NCBI GenBank assembly: GCA_902530595.1
Contig: CACAAX010000014.1
Location: 1-39,607, forward strand
From: an uncultured Alphaproteobacteria bacterium
Lineage (GTDB): Bacteria; Pseudomonadota; Alphaproteobacteria; Rhodobacterales; Rhodobacteraceae
DNA length: 39,607 nt
Reading direction: 5' to 3'
In this document: piece after piece, positions 25,380-33,595 of the stretch
Layout: every line of letters starts with the position of its first letter
Position numbering within the stretch: position 1 is the stretch's first letter
Program-made: the position numbers and the translations under genes
Notes under the pieces: generated by a model
What the model was told of the DNA's origin: nothing
Databases searched by the model: none
Seen by the model: the letters and a program-made list of their open reading frames with translations, nothing else

Positions 25380-26470
25380 TGAATGAGCTTCAGATGATCG
25401 ATATATTAGTAGTCGGTGGTGGAATTGCTGGTCTCTCAGTTGCAGGTAGACTAAGTAAATCAGCGAAGGTAACTTTGCTAGAGGCCGAAGGAAATCTTGG
25501 GTACCACTCATCAAGTAGATCCGCTGCTGCATTTATCGAAGACTACGGAAATGACGTTATACGAGAATTCAATAGTGCAAGCAAAAGCTTTCTTTCTAAG
25601 GATGGCGTAGATGTTCTGTCCCCAAGGGGCAGCCTAATTTTAGGAAAAAAAGACGAAAAATATGCATTTAAAGAGCTATGTTCAGGTTTTGCCCACAATG
25701 AAATATCTGTCAGCGATGCGCGTAGCCTAATTGAAATAATCAATAATAAATCGGTAAAATATGCTGGATACAAAGAGGACATTTACGATATTGATACAGA
25801 TAAACTATTGCAACATTTTACAAAAGATATAAAAGCCAACGGGTCAGAAATTTATACCGGCTCCAAAGTAATTGCTGCTGAGTTTAAAGAAGGGAAGTGG
25901 CACATTACAACCGATAAAAAAATATTTATTTGTGATGTCATTGTAAATGCTGCAGGAGCATGGGTAGATGAATTAGCATTGAAATGTGGCATCGAACCTT
26001 TGGGCTTCTTACCTCTTAAAAGATCTATGGCTAGAGTGCCTGCTCCTGATGATAGTGGTGCTCATAAAAGCTGGCCAATGGCTTTTGGACTAAATGAATC
26101 TTTTTACGCAAAACCTGATGCAGGAGAAATGATTGTCTCCCCATCGGAAGAAACCAAGTCATTTCCTCATGACGCGTATGCAAATGATGAGGACTTAGCA
26201 AAAGGCATTTTCAATTTTGAGGAAGTTGTAAGCTATTCTGTTAAAAGAATTACATCAAGCTGGGCGGGCCTTCGAACTTTTGCACCTGATCGCACTCTTG
26301 TTATTGGTTTTGATAGCATTGTTCCCAGTTTCTTTTGGCTTGCAGGTCAAGGAGGATATGGCTTTCAAACGTCAGCTGCAGCAAGCAAAATGGCTAGTGA
26401 GATTATTCTAGGGGAAAAATCAAGCTTTGGACAGTTGCAAAAGAAAGTCTCTCCAAATAGATTTAAATAG
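25379..26470 (+). CDS. dauA: DauA-like D-amino acid (D-arginine) dehydrogenase
   Basis: FAD enzyme of 363 residues that oxidatively deaminates D-amino acids to 2-keto acids. Close resemblance to Pseudomonas aeruginosa D-arginine dehydrogenase runs along the length: LVVGGGIAGLSVAGRLS, GYHSSSRSAAAF, DIDTDKL, VNAAGAWVDE, PLKRS, WPM..LNESFYAKPDAG and the C-terminal SSWAGLRTFAPDR and FFWLAGQGGYGFQTSAA. DauA prefers basic D-amino acids, so D-Arg and D-Lys are the likeliest substrates. Two starts are possible: GTG 25379, overlapping the upstream TAG, or ATG 25394, which gives a family-like N-terminus (MIDILVVGGG). I list the longer one. It stands between the small membrane protein and the oppositely oriented glutaminyl cyclase. 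No amino acid transporter is nearby. Confidence 0.82.
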   Translation: MNELQMIDILVVGGGIAGLSVAGRLSKSAKVTLLEAEGNLGYHSSSRSAAAFIEDYGNDVIREFNSASKSFLSKDGVDVLSPRGSLILGKKDEKYAFKELCSGFAHNEISVSDARSLIEIINNKSVKYAGYKEDIYDIDTDKLLQHFTKDIKANGSEIYTGSKVIAAEFKEGKWHITTDKKIFICDVIVNAAGAWVDELALKCGIEPLGFLPLKRSMARVPAPDDSGAHKSWPMAFGLNESFYAKPDAGEMIVSPSEETKSFPHDAYANDEDLAKGIFNFEEVVSYSVKRITSSWAGLRTFAPDRTLVIGFDSIVPSFFWLAGQGGYGFQTSAAASKMASEIILGEKSSFGQLQKKVSPNRFK

Positions 26471-26483
26471 CACTTGAGCGTTA

Positions 26484-27296
26484 TTACTGCTCCTGGATTG
26501 ATACTTCGTATATAGAATTCCAAAATTTTCCAGTTACAAAAATTCGGTCCTCATCTTTATCATAAGCTATTCCATTCAATACATCCTCAGCTCCAGTTCT
26601 TTCACTTATTGATGAAAAATCAATCCATCTGACTATTTCACCGGTAGAACTGTCGATACATGCTACTAAGTCAGATTTCCATATATTTGCCCAAATCTCA
26701 TTTCCAACAAACTCTAACTCATTAAGATTGTTCACAGGTAACCCATTATAGGTAATAGCTATTGACCTTATGATCCGAAGAGTATTAGGATCACGAAATT
26801 TTAAAATGTTACTACCATCACTCATTACTAAATACTTGTTATTACTAGTAAGCCCCCAACCCTCTCCATTATAAGACAAAATTTTTATTACCTTGAAAGT
26901 AGTTTTATCGTATACGAACATAACTCCCGATTTCCAAGTCAGTTGATAAAGCATACCATTGAATAAAGTAAGTCCTTCAGCAAAAAACTTATCCTCCAAT
27001 GATATTTTTTTTATCAATTTTTCAGAGTGCGTGTGATATCTTCTTAGACTTGAATTTCCATATAGACCGGTACTTTCATAAAATATTCCTTCATCTACAA
27101 TAAAACCCTGAGTAAAAGCCTTACTATCATGGGGAATTTTTCTTATGATCTCAGGGGTAACTGTTTCCTTAGCATAAGAATGAAAAACGTTAAGGAAAAA
27201 AACAAATAGGTACAGTATAAAGACACGACTTTTAATTATCGATAAAAGTCTTGTAAAGAAGAAAAGAGCAGACAAAAACTTGCATGTTGAGGTCAT
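26484..27296 (-). CDS. Glutaminyl-peptide cyclotransferase (propeller type)
   Basis: Exported enzyme of 270 residues that cyclises N-terminal glutamine to pyroglutamate, a member of the plant-type Glu_cyclase_2 beta-propeller family. The family hallmarks are in order: KAFTQGF, FYESTGLYGNSSLRR, FFAEGLT, YQLTWKSG, GEGWGLT, MSDGSN, LNELEFVG, EIWANIWKSD and DVLNGIAYD with VTGKFWNSIYEV. An N-terminal hydrophobic stretch (about 22-40, VFILYLFVFFLNVF) ending in SYAKE looks like a signal peptide, though it is preceded by about 20 residues and the real start may be an internal codon. The enzyme probably acts in the periplasm. The neighbouring aminotransferase gene is divergent, starting 48 nt away. 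Confidence 0.9.
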   Translation of the reverse strand: MTSTCKFLSALFFFTRLLSIIKSRVFILYLFVFFLNVFHSYAKETVTPEIIRKIPHDSKAFTQGFIVDEGIFYESTGLYGNSSLRRYHTHSEKLIKKISLEDKFFAEGLTLFNGMLYQLTWKSGVMFVYDKTTFKVIKILSYNGEGWGLTSNNKYLVMSDGSNILKFRDPNTLRIIRSIAITYNGLPVNNLNELEFVGNEIWANIWKSDLVACIDSSTGEIVRWIDFSSISERTGAEDVLNGIAYDKDEDRIFVTGKFWNSIYEVSIQEQ

Positions 27297-27344
27297 GTCT
27301 TTTAGAACATATTGTATTTTTTTGTTAAAAGGAATTTAAATATC

Positions 27345-28529
27345 GTGCAATTCGCGTCAATAACAAAAAGAGTAGCCAAATTAGGCTCTGAAAAATGGAT
27401 GCCCCATTTGAAAGCAAAGAAAATGGCGGAAATTGATCCTGATGTAATTTTGTTAACCATAGGCCAGCCTGATATTTCCGTTTCAGACGAACTTGCCAAC
27501 ATTACGATCAAGGCCATTAAAGAAGGAAGAACAGGTTATTCCAATGGAAGAGGAGAACAAAACTTAGTCTCCAGCCTAGTAAATAAGTATAATGACGAAT
27601 GTGGGCTTAATATAACCGAAAAAAATGTCTTGTGTTTTCCCGGTACTCAAACCTCACTTTTTGCATCGATTATGGGCCTAGTAAATGAAGGCGATGAGGT
27701 TCTTTTAGGAGATCCGCTATACGCTACTTATGAAGGCGTTGTAGCCGCTGCAGGCGGAACGATAAAAAGAATTGAACTAAAAAAAGAAAATAGTTTTCGA
27801 ATGAACCCTAGTGACTTAGCCAACTCTGTAACAAGCAAAAGCAAAGTTCTTCTTTTGAATAACCCACATAATCCATCTGGAGCATTATTGACTAAAAAAG
27901 AAATAGAAGAAATTGTTAAAGTTTGTCTCCAAAACGATTTGTGGATCATCTCAGACGAAGTGTATGCATCCCTAATTTATGATTTTGATAACAAAACGGA
28001 ATTTTACTCACCACTAAATGTTCGAGACGCATCGCATCGTACTATTGTTGTCTCAAGTATATCGAAATCACATGCAGCGCCAGGGTTTAGAAGTGGATGG
28101 CTGGTTGGTCCTAAAGACTTTTGTGATGCGGTTTTGCCTCTCTCTGAAACAATGCTATTTGGCAACCAACCATTCATAGCGGATATGACTGCATATGCGC
28201 TAGAAAACGATTTTCGTACTGCAAAAAAAATGAGAGATTCATATTATCATAGGGCCGTAAATATTTATGAAGCTTTAAAAAAAACAAATAAAGTGGAGCC
28301 AATAATGCCGCAGTCAGGAATGTTCCTTCTTGCCGATATATCTAAAACAGGACTAAGTAGCGACGCTTTTGTTAAACAACTTCTAGAGGAAGAAAAATTG
28401 GCGCTCATGCCAGGCGCATCATTTGGAGAAAATGCCCACCATCTTGTACGCATAAGTTTAACGGTGCCTGATAAGATGATAAACCTGTCTTGCGAAAGGC
28501 TAAAACGTTTTATAAACCGAATAATTTAG
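27345..28529 (+). CDS. Class I/II PLP aminotransferase
   Basis: Fold-type I aminotransferase of the aspartate-aminotransferase family, 394 residues. It has QPDISVSDELANIT, GRTGYSNGRGEQNLVSSL near the N-terminal substrate arm, NNPHNPSGALLT, SDEVYASLIYD, the Schiff-base Lys in SSISKSHAAPGFRSGW and the C-terminal Arg in HLVRISLTV. The precise amino and keto substrates cannot be read. The start is GTG at 27345, chosen because AAAAGGAAT lies about 11 nt upstream and because the earlier TTG at 27312 would add a tail of no family resemblance. It is divergent from the glutaminyl cyclase and converges with the Cys/Met-metabolism gene (20-nt gap). Confidence 0.87.
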   Translation: MQFASITKRVAKLGSEKWMPHLKAKKMAEIDPDVILLTIGQPDISVSDELANITIKAIKEGRTGYSNGRGEQNLVSSLVNKYNDECGLNITEKNVLCFPGTQTSLFASIMGLVNEGDEVLLGDPLYATYEGVVAAAGGTIKRIELKKENSFRMNPSDLANSVTSKSKVLLLNNPHNPSGALLTKKEIEEIVKVCLQNDLWIISDEVYASLIYDFDNKTEFYSPLNVRDASHRTIVVSSISKSHAAPGFRSGWLVGPKDFCDAVLPLSETMLFGNQPFIADMTAYALENDFRTAKKMRDSYYHRAVNIYEALKKTNKVEPIMPQSGMFLLADISKTGLSSDAFVKQLLEEEKLALMPGASFGENAHHLVRISLTVPDKMINLSCERLKRFINRII

Positions 28530-28549
28530 ACTTTTTCTGAAGGTAGAAG

Positions 28550-29722
28550 CTATATTGCTTTTAAAGCTCTTTCAATAGAGGCTACTAATTCATCTGGATC
28601 TTCAAGACCAACAGATACTCTGAAAAAGCCTTCGGATATACCAAGCTCCTTACGAGCAGTTAGATTAAGGTATCTATGTGAACTACTTCCGGGATGCGAT
28701 ATTGTAGTTCCAATATCTCCTAATGTGGGAGCAAACGCTATACCCTCTATATTTTCAATAAATTTATTTGCATCTATCCTATTATCACCGATTTCAAAAC
28801 TTACCATATTGCAGCCATTTCCCTTTAAGAGTTGCTTTGCAAGTGATATATCAGGGTGCTCTGACATGGTAGGGTAAAGTACTTTTTTAACCTTGATATT
28901 TTTCTTCAAGGCTTCAGCAAGTACTTCTGCGTTTTTTTGAGCTTTTTCAAATCTTAATTCAAATGTAGCAAGACCTCTTTCAGCCAGCCAACAATCAAAA
29001 GGACTTGGAGTTGCACCAATTGAAACAGAAAAATTGTAAATTGCCTCCATCTTGTTTTGATCTTTTGATGAAACATACCCTAATGTGGTATCGGAGTGAC
29101 CAGATAACAATTTAGTAATAGAATGAATAACAAAATCAGCACCATACTCAAAAGGCTTAATGCATGCAGGTGTTGTAAATGTATTATCAACAGCCAATAA
29201 AATATTGTTTCTTTTACATAAATTTGCGATACCCTCTATGTCGGCAACCCTAAGTGTTGGGTTAGACACACACTCAATTAAGATCATTTTTGTATTTTTT
29301 CTAATCTCAGTTTTAACTGAGTCAATATTTGTTGGATCAGCGAACGACGTTTGAATGCCAAATCTAGGCAAATCTTCACGCATCAGTCTCAATGTACGAC
29401 CATATAATTGGCTACCTCCTAAAACATGGTCGCCCAAAGACAAGGTACCCATAATAAGAGACGAAATGGCTGCCATTCCTGAACTTACGACTAAACCGGT
29501 GGAACTACCTTCAAGCTTATCAATCAAACGAGCTAAGATTTCTGCATTAGGATGCCCTTCTCTTGCATATGTATAACCTTTTTGCTTGCCTTCATATTGT
29601 TCATCGAGCGCATTGGGAGATTGAGAAGCATAAACAACCGATGGCATAATAGGGGTTGCAACCTGCTCTGATATAGAATTTGGCACCCCGTTTGGCCTTA
29701 TTATAGTGCGTTTCATTTTCAT
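28550..29722 (-). CDS. Cys/Met metabolism PLP-dependent enzyme (cystathionine synthase/lyase or methionine lyase type)
   Basis: Fold-type I PLP enzyme of 390 residues in the trans-sulfuration family. Motifs include YAREGHPNAEILARLIDKLEG, SSGMAAISS, the phosphate-binding Tyr/Arg near the start, DNTFTTPACIKPFEYGADFVIHSITKLLSGHSD with the Schiff-base Lys, and the C-terminal GISEGFFRVSVGLEDPDELVASIERAL. The family's cystathionine gamma-synthase, cystathionine beta/gamma-lyase, methionine gamma-lyase and O-acetylhomoserine sulfhydrylase members look alike, so only the family is called. It lies 9 nt downstream of the HAD phosphatase, at the end of the nth run. There is an ATG 6 nt into the gene that could also initiate. 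Confidence 0.88.
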   Translation of the reverse strand: MKMKRTIIRPNGVPNSISEQVATPIMPSVVYASQSPNALDEQYEGKQKGYTYAREGHPNAEILARLIDKLEGSSTGLVVSSGMAAISSLIMGTLSLGDHVLGGSQLYGRTLRLMREDLPRFGIQTSFADPTNIDSVKTEIRKNTKMILIECVSNPTLRVADIEGIANLCKRNNILLAVDNTFTTPACIKPFEYGADFVIHSITKLLSGHSDTTLGYVSSKDQNKMEAIYNFSVSIGATPSPFDCWLAERGLATFELRFEKAQKNAEVLAEALKKNIKVKKVLYPTMSEHPDISLAKQLLKGNGCNMVSFEIGDNRIDANKFIENIEGIAFAPTLGDIGTTISHPGSSSHRYLNLTARKELGISEGFFRVSVGLEDPDELVASIERALKAI

Positions 29723-29731
29723 TCTAATTTA

Positions 29732-30181
29732 TTAAGCTCCTGTAATCCTTAAGCATTTTAAACCCATCTCCTTCCACATTTCAACAACCGTAATTTTATC
29801 TTCAAATACTAAAACTGGATGAAACCCATCAACAATCATTCTTTTATAGAGATCCCTTTTTACCATAAAATCTTTTCTGTAATCTCCTTTTGGTCTCATA
29901 TACAAGCAGCTATCTATATCAATATTTTTACTGCCTTTTAATATTTTGTTTATCTGTTCAATTGTTTTTTCCCTATAGTCCTCAACCCTACCGGTACAAA
30001 AAATGATTTGATTAGCGTCATCTTTAAGCAAAGACTTCAACAAAGCACAAACTTCTTCGATCGGTCGATCTTTATCCATACTGCTATAAAAGTTTTTCCA
30101 GTCTTTTGGGTCCTGCAAAACAAACTTTACTCTATGCGAGATGTCTAAAATAGTTCCATCAATATCAAAAATTATGTCTAT
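29732..30181 (-). CDS. HAD phosphatase resembling the polynucleotide-kinase 3'-phosphatase domain, ATA start
   Basis: HAD-superfamily protein of 149 residues. The N-terminal catalytic motif is DIIFDIDGTILDISHR with the nucleophile pair D6/D8, a Thr/Gly-type motif II in IFCTGR, and the C-terminal MRPKGDYRKDFMVKRDLY and VFEDKITVVEMWKEMGL. That C-terminal half resembles the phosphatase domain of T4 polynucleotide kinase. There is no canonical start before motif I; a TTG at 30118 would leave out D6/D8. ATA at 30181 has AGGA 8 nt upstream and gives the typical N-terminus (DIIFDIDGT). It lies 15 nt after the stop of nth and in the same reading frame. In T4 and animal PNK this domain removes 3'-phosphates left at DNA breaks, which would suit the nth neighbour. 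The phosphatase assignment is by resemblance; the kinase domain is absent. Confidence 0.72.
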   Translation of the reverse strand: MDIIFDIDGTILDISHRVKFVLQDPKDWKNFYSSMDKDRPIEEVCALLKSLLKDDANQIIFCTGRVEDYREKTIEQINKILKGSKNIDIDSCLYMRPKGDYRKDFMVKRDLYKRMIVDGFHPVLVFEDKITVVEMWKEMGLKCLRITGA

Positions 30182-30196
30182 GGTTTTTATCCTGTA

Positions 30197-30850
30197 CTAT
30201 GGTTTTTTTGCCTTAAAAGGTTTTTTTCTTCGGGGGTAGCATGTCGTGCAAATCTCGCATACAGTTCCATCACACCCCCTTGCTGTACAGTGAGATCTAC
30301 CATAAAAGATTATCTGTAGGTGTAATTTATTCCACCTTTCTTCAGGGAAAAGTTTTTTTAAATCTTTCTCTGTTTGCGTCACGTTTTTTCCATTGGTTAA
30401 ACCCCAACGCTGTGCGAGCCTATGAATATGTGTATCAACTGGAAAAGCTGGGTACCCAAATCCCTGAGACATTACTACACTTGCAGTTTTATGTCCCACG
30501 CCGGGCAGTCGCTCGAGATCTTCAAAGTTTGAGGGAACTAGACCCTGATGTTTTTCAATAATCATGATGGACAATTTAGAGATATTTGATGATTTTTGAG
30601 GGGCAAGACCACATGGCCTGATAATTTCATATATTTTTTCTGTTTTTAATTTACTCATATCCAACGGATTGTCTGCAAGCGAGAAAAGTTGTGGGGTAAC
30701 TTGATTAACTCTTTCATCAGTACACTGTGCACTAAGCAAAACGGCAATAAGTAGTTCAAATTTACTGTTATGATTTAGAGGTACTGGTGTCTCGGGATAA
30801 ATTTCATCCAGACGCTCCACCACATACGCTGCTCTATCAATCTTATTCAA
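30197..30850 (-). CDS. nth: Endonuclease III (DNA glycosylase/AP lyase)
   Basis: Bifunctional base-excision repair enzyme that removes oxidised pyrimidines and nicks the abasic site, 217 residues. The helix-hairpin-helix LPGVGHKTA carries the catalytic Lys (K121) and the following Asp is in VDTHIHR (D139). The C-terminal cysteine cluster is unusual: C-T-A-R-G-C-D-G-T-V-C-E-I-C-T-T-C has five Cys, with spacings unlike the common C-x6-C-x2-C-x5-C iron-sulfur motif of E. coli Nth. AQCTDERVNQVTPQLF matches the family core. The start is TTG at 30850 with AGG 8 nt upstream; an overlapping ATG is out of frame. The HAD phosphatase follows by 15 nt. Confidence 0.95.
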   Translation of the reverse strand: MNKIDRAAYVVERLDEIYPETPVPLNHNSKFELLIAVLLSAQCTDERVNQVTPQLFSLADNPLDMSKLKTEKIYEIIRPCGLAPQKSSNISKLSIMIIEKHQGLVPSNFEDLERLPGVGHKTASVVMSQGFGYPAFPVDTHIHRLAQRWGLTNGKNVTQTEKDLKKLFPEERWNKLHLQIIFYGRSHCTARGCDGTVCEICTTCYPRRKKPFKAKKP

Positions 30851-30937
30851 GTCATTAACCTTTCAAATAAGCCAAAAGTTCAATTTCCACACATTTTCCT
30901 TTTTTGCAGCAAAGAACTATGGAATATTGGTACTGTT

Positions 30938-31594
30938 ATGAGCAAAACAGAAAAGAATGCGTTGGATCTTCTTAAGGGAGCTTACAACCTAATAACTCCA
31001 GATGACAACAAGAAATACTATGAAGGTTTTGCACCTTTCTACGATAGTGTATTTGTAAAAGATCTTGGTTACACTTACCCTACTGTAGTGGCAAATCTTC
31101 TAGTTGAGAAGTTTACAATAGATGGACCTATCTGTGATATCGGATGCGGCACTGGGTTAGTCGCAAACGAAATTAAAAAGAAAGCTCCAGATGCTGTCAT
31201 AGACGGAGTTGATATATCACAAGATATGATACAAATATCTAGAGAAAAAAAACTATATCGAAATTTGCTAGAACTTAATCTTGAAGACCCTCTTGACTCA
31301 TTATTACAAGATTATTCAGCTGTAGTAAGCGCTGGGACATTTACACACGGGCACCTGGGTTCAGAAACTTTGAAGCGCTTAATTTCTCATTTTAATTCAG
31401 GCACCAAATTTGTAATTGGAATTAATTTCGATCACTACCATTCAAAAGGGTTTGAAAATCAGTTCAAAGCTCTTAATGAAACCAATATTATTAATTGCTT
31501 TGAGCTGAATGAAGTCAAGGTCTATAATAAAGATAATAAGGATCTAAATATAAAAAATGGTAAAGCCTGTGTTTGTTTGTTTTCCAAAACTTGA
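30938..31594 (+). CDS. Class I SAM-dependent methyltransferase (METTL27-like)
   Basis: Methyltransferase of 218 residues. The SAM-binding motif I is CDIGCGTGLVANE near residue 69, preceded by the YYEGFAPFYDSVFVKDLGYTYP segment typical of WBSCR27/METTL27-like proteins, and followed by VDISQDMIQ and the YSAVVSAGTFTHGHLGSE substrate-loop region. The function of this family is unknown in bacteria; small-molecule or lipid methylation is plausible. ATG at 30938; an 87-nt spacer to the divergent nth gene. A 150-nt spacer separates it from the dehydratase gene, so they are not obviously one operon. Confidence 0.85.
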   Translation: MSKTEKNALDLLKGAYNLITPDDNKKYYEGFAPFYDSVFVKDLGYTYPTVVANLLVEKFTIDGPICDIGCGTGLVANEIKKKAPDAVIDGVDISQDMIQISREKKLYRNLLELNLEDPLDSLLQDYSAVVSAGTFTHGHLGSETLKRLISHFNSGTKFVIGINFDHYHSKGFENQFKALNETNIINCFELNEVKVYNKDNKDLNIKNGKACVCLFSKT

Positions 31595-31700
31595 TTAAGA
31601 GGTATTTACTTTAATTGATCCAGTGGAAGCCCATTGCTTCTGTTTGAACCATAAAATCTTTTACATACTAATTTTTGTTATCTTGTTTTAGAGTAAAAAT

Positions 31701-31706
31701 TATAAT
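31701..31706 (+). promoter_or_regulatory. Candidate -10 box upstream of the dehydratase gene
   Basis: An exact TATAAT sits 39 nt before the ATG at 31745. The best upstream TTG-type hexamer (TTGTTA, 31675-31680) has a 20-nt spacer, longer than ideal. The call rests on the -10 match and position. Confidence 0.3.
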
Positions 31707-31744
31707 AAATTTACGACACGAAAAAAACTATGTAGGCATTAAAA

Positions 31745-33595
31745 ATGAGAAACTCAAAAACAGTATTAATTGATAAAAATCCAGGAAGAAATTCTCAAAC
31801 TTTTGGAATTGCAAGAGAACTAGGAACAGATGTTGATTTAATACATGAACCCTCGGTTGGTGTTGTTGGAAACAAGGGCGACTCGCAATGCTACATAGGT
31901 GTTTCAAGCAAAGTAGAAAAAATTCACGAAATTTTAAAGAATAGAATAGGAACAGATCCAGAGCAATTATCAATGAGGTTAGTGCAACCCGAGTTTACCA
32001 TAGCTACTTCAGATGGAATTCGTAATGGAACTAAGGAAATGAGGTATTCCTTAATTGGAAGAGAAGTAACAAATGATTCAATGTGTGAACACTTAAGCGC
32101 CTCTGGATTAGAAGGGGTTATTGCAGTAGTAGCGTGTGATAAACCACCAGTGGGCACACTCGCTGCAGTTTTAGAACATAACAGGCCAGCCATTATCATG
32201 TCAGACGGATCTATACGACCAGGCAAAGACTCAAAAACTGGCGAGCCTATAGATATTATTTCCAGTTACCAAATTGCCGGCAATCCAGACGAAGAGTTTA
32301 AAAAACGAATTGCATTAGAGGCGTGTCCTGGGTTTGGGAGTTGCGGAGGAATGTTCACTTATAATACGATGCAAACGTTTATTGGTGTTGTAGGCATGCA
32401 GCCTTTGCATATGGTATCTCCCGCATCACAAGACAGGAGAAGGCTTGATGAATTTCCACAACAGCTTGTTGAATTTCTTGAAAAAATGATTGAAAAAAAC
32501 ATTACTCCCAGAGATATTGTAACAAGAGAGTCAATTAGAAATGCCATAATTGTTGCCATGGCAGTTGGAGGTTCAACAAATGTAATGCTACATGCTCCAG
32601 AGATCGCCAGAGCTGCGGGCTACAAAAATTTTTCTCAAGACATTATGAGTTCAGAAGAATTCAACCATTTATCAAAAAATATTGTGCCAGTTATTGTGGA
32701 CGCTAGACCTTTTGGGAAATATTCGATGGTGGATATTGATACAAAGGGAGGCGTACAAGTTATAGTTAAAAATCTATTGGAAGCAGGTTTATTGAATGGA
32801 GACACTATGACCTGTACGGGTGAAACTCTTTCCGAACAAATAAAAGGATTGTCACCACCCGATCCAGATAATGAGGTAATATATAGTGTTTCATCACCCT
32901 ATAAACCGACGGGTGGACTACGTGTCTTGGGGGGGAATTTGTCTCCTGAATATAGCTCGATTCTAAAACTTGCTGGAGTAGAAGGAGGACTTGAAAATAA
33001 TGTATTTAAAGGGCAGGCTAAAATATTTGATGGGGAACAAGCTTTATTAGATACCTTGGACAAAAGACCAGAGGTTTTTGAAAACTTTGATATGATAGTT
33101 GTCAGATATGAAGGACCGGTAGGAGGTCCTGGAATGCCTGAAATGCTAGATTCAACTTCACGAATAACAACACTTTGTAGAGAAAAAAACATCGTGGTTG
33201 CACTGATGACGGATGGCCGCTTTTCTGGTGGCTCAGTTGGTTTAGTAATTGGGCATGTAGGGCCCGAAGCAGCAGTGGGAGGTCCAATCGCGCTTATCGA
33301 GGAAGGTGATCAAATAATCGTTGATTTAAATAAGAATGAAATTAATTGTGTAGAGCTTGAGAACAAAAATACCTATGACGAAAGAATGAAAGATTGGCAG
33401 AAAAAAGTCAGTAAAAACAATGGCATACACCCTGCTGTTGGAAATGCTGACACGCGTTTATTGCATAAGATGAGGTATTCAGCTGTTTCTGCTGTGTTTG
33501 GAGCGGGAATGCATCCAGAACGAAAAATTTTTGTTACTGACCCAAGAGAAGGAGTAGAATCGTCGTTCACTCCTCAAAATAAGTTTAGAACATAG
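31745..33595 (+). CDS. IlvD/Edd family dehydratase
   Basis: Iron-sulfur dehydratase of 616 residues that removes water from a dihydroxy acid. Cluster and metal ligands are visible as C49 (GDSQCYIG), C131 with the CDK motif at 131-133 (VACDKPPVG) and C200 (GFGSCGGMFTYNTM). The C-terminal domain has MPEMLDSTS, LMTDGRFSGGSVGLVIGHVGPEAAVGGP, which is typical of the family. The protein could be dihydroxy-acid dehydratase IlvD of branched-chain amino acid synthesis, or a sugar-acid dehydratase of the same family (arabinonate/xylonate or Edd type). I do not assign IlvD because the CDKPPVG and N-terminal segments differ from typical IlvD sequence (CDKNMPG type). No other branched-chain gene is nearby. 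It converges with the threonine-synthase-like gene, overlapping it by 11 bp. Confidence 0.83.
   Translation: MRNSKTVLIDKNPGRNSQTFGIARELGTDVDLIHEPSVGVVGNKGDSQCYIGVSSKVEKIHEILKNRIGTDPEQLSMRLVQPEFTIATSDGIRNGTKEMRYSLIGREVTNDSMCEHLSASGLEGVIAVVACDKPPVGTLAAVLEHNRPAIIMSDGSIRPGKDSKTGEPIDIISSYQIAGNPDEEFKKRIALEACPGFGSCGGMFTYNTMQTFIGVVGMQPLHMVSPASQDRRRLDEFPQQLVEFLEKMIEKNITPRDIVTRESIRNAIIVAMAVGGSTNVMLHAPEIARAAGYKNFSQDIMSSEEFNHLSKNIVPVIVDARPFGKYSMVDIDTKGGVQVIVKNLLEAGLLNGDTMTCTGETLSEQIKGLSPPDPDNEVIYSVSSPYKPTGGLRVLGGNLSPEYSSILKLAGVEGGLENNVFKGQAKIFDGEQALLDTLDKRPEVFENFDMIVVRYEGPVGGPGMPEMLDSTSRITTLCREKNIVVALMTDGRFSGGSVGLVIGHVGPEAAVGGPIALIEEGDQIIVDLNKNEINCVELENKNTYDERMKDWQKKVSKNNGIHPAVGNADTRLLHKMRYSAVSAVFGAGMHPERKIFVTDPREGVESSFTPQNKFRT

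Noticed and set aside
31613-31680. Short minus-strand frames in the spacer before the dehydratase gene
   Set aside because: Only about 13-20 codons, with no ribosome site or recognised similarity.
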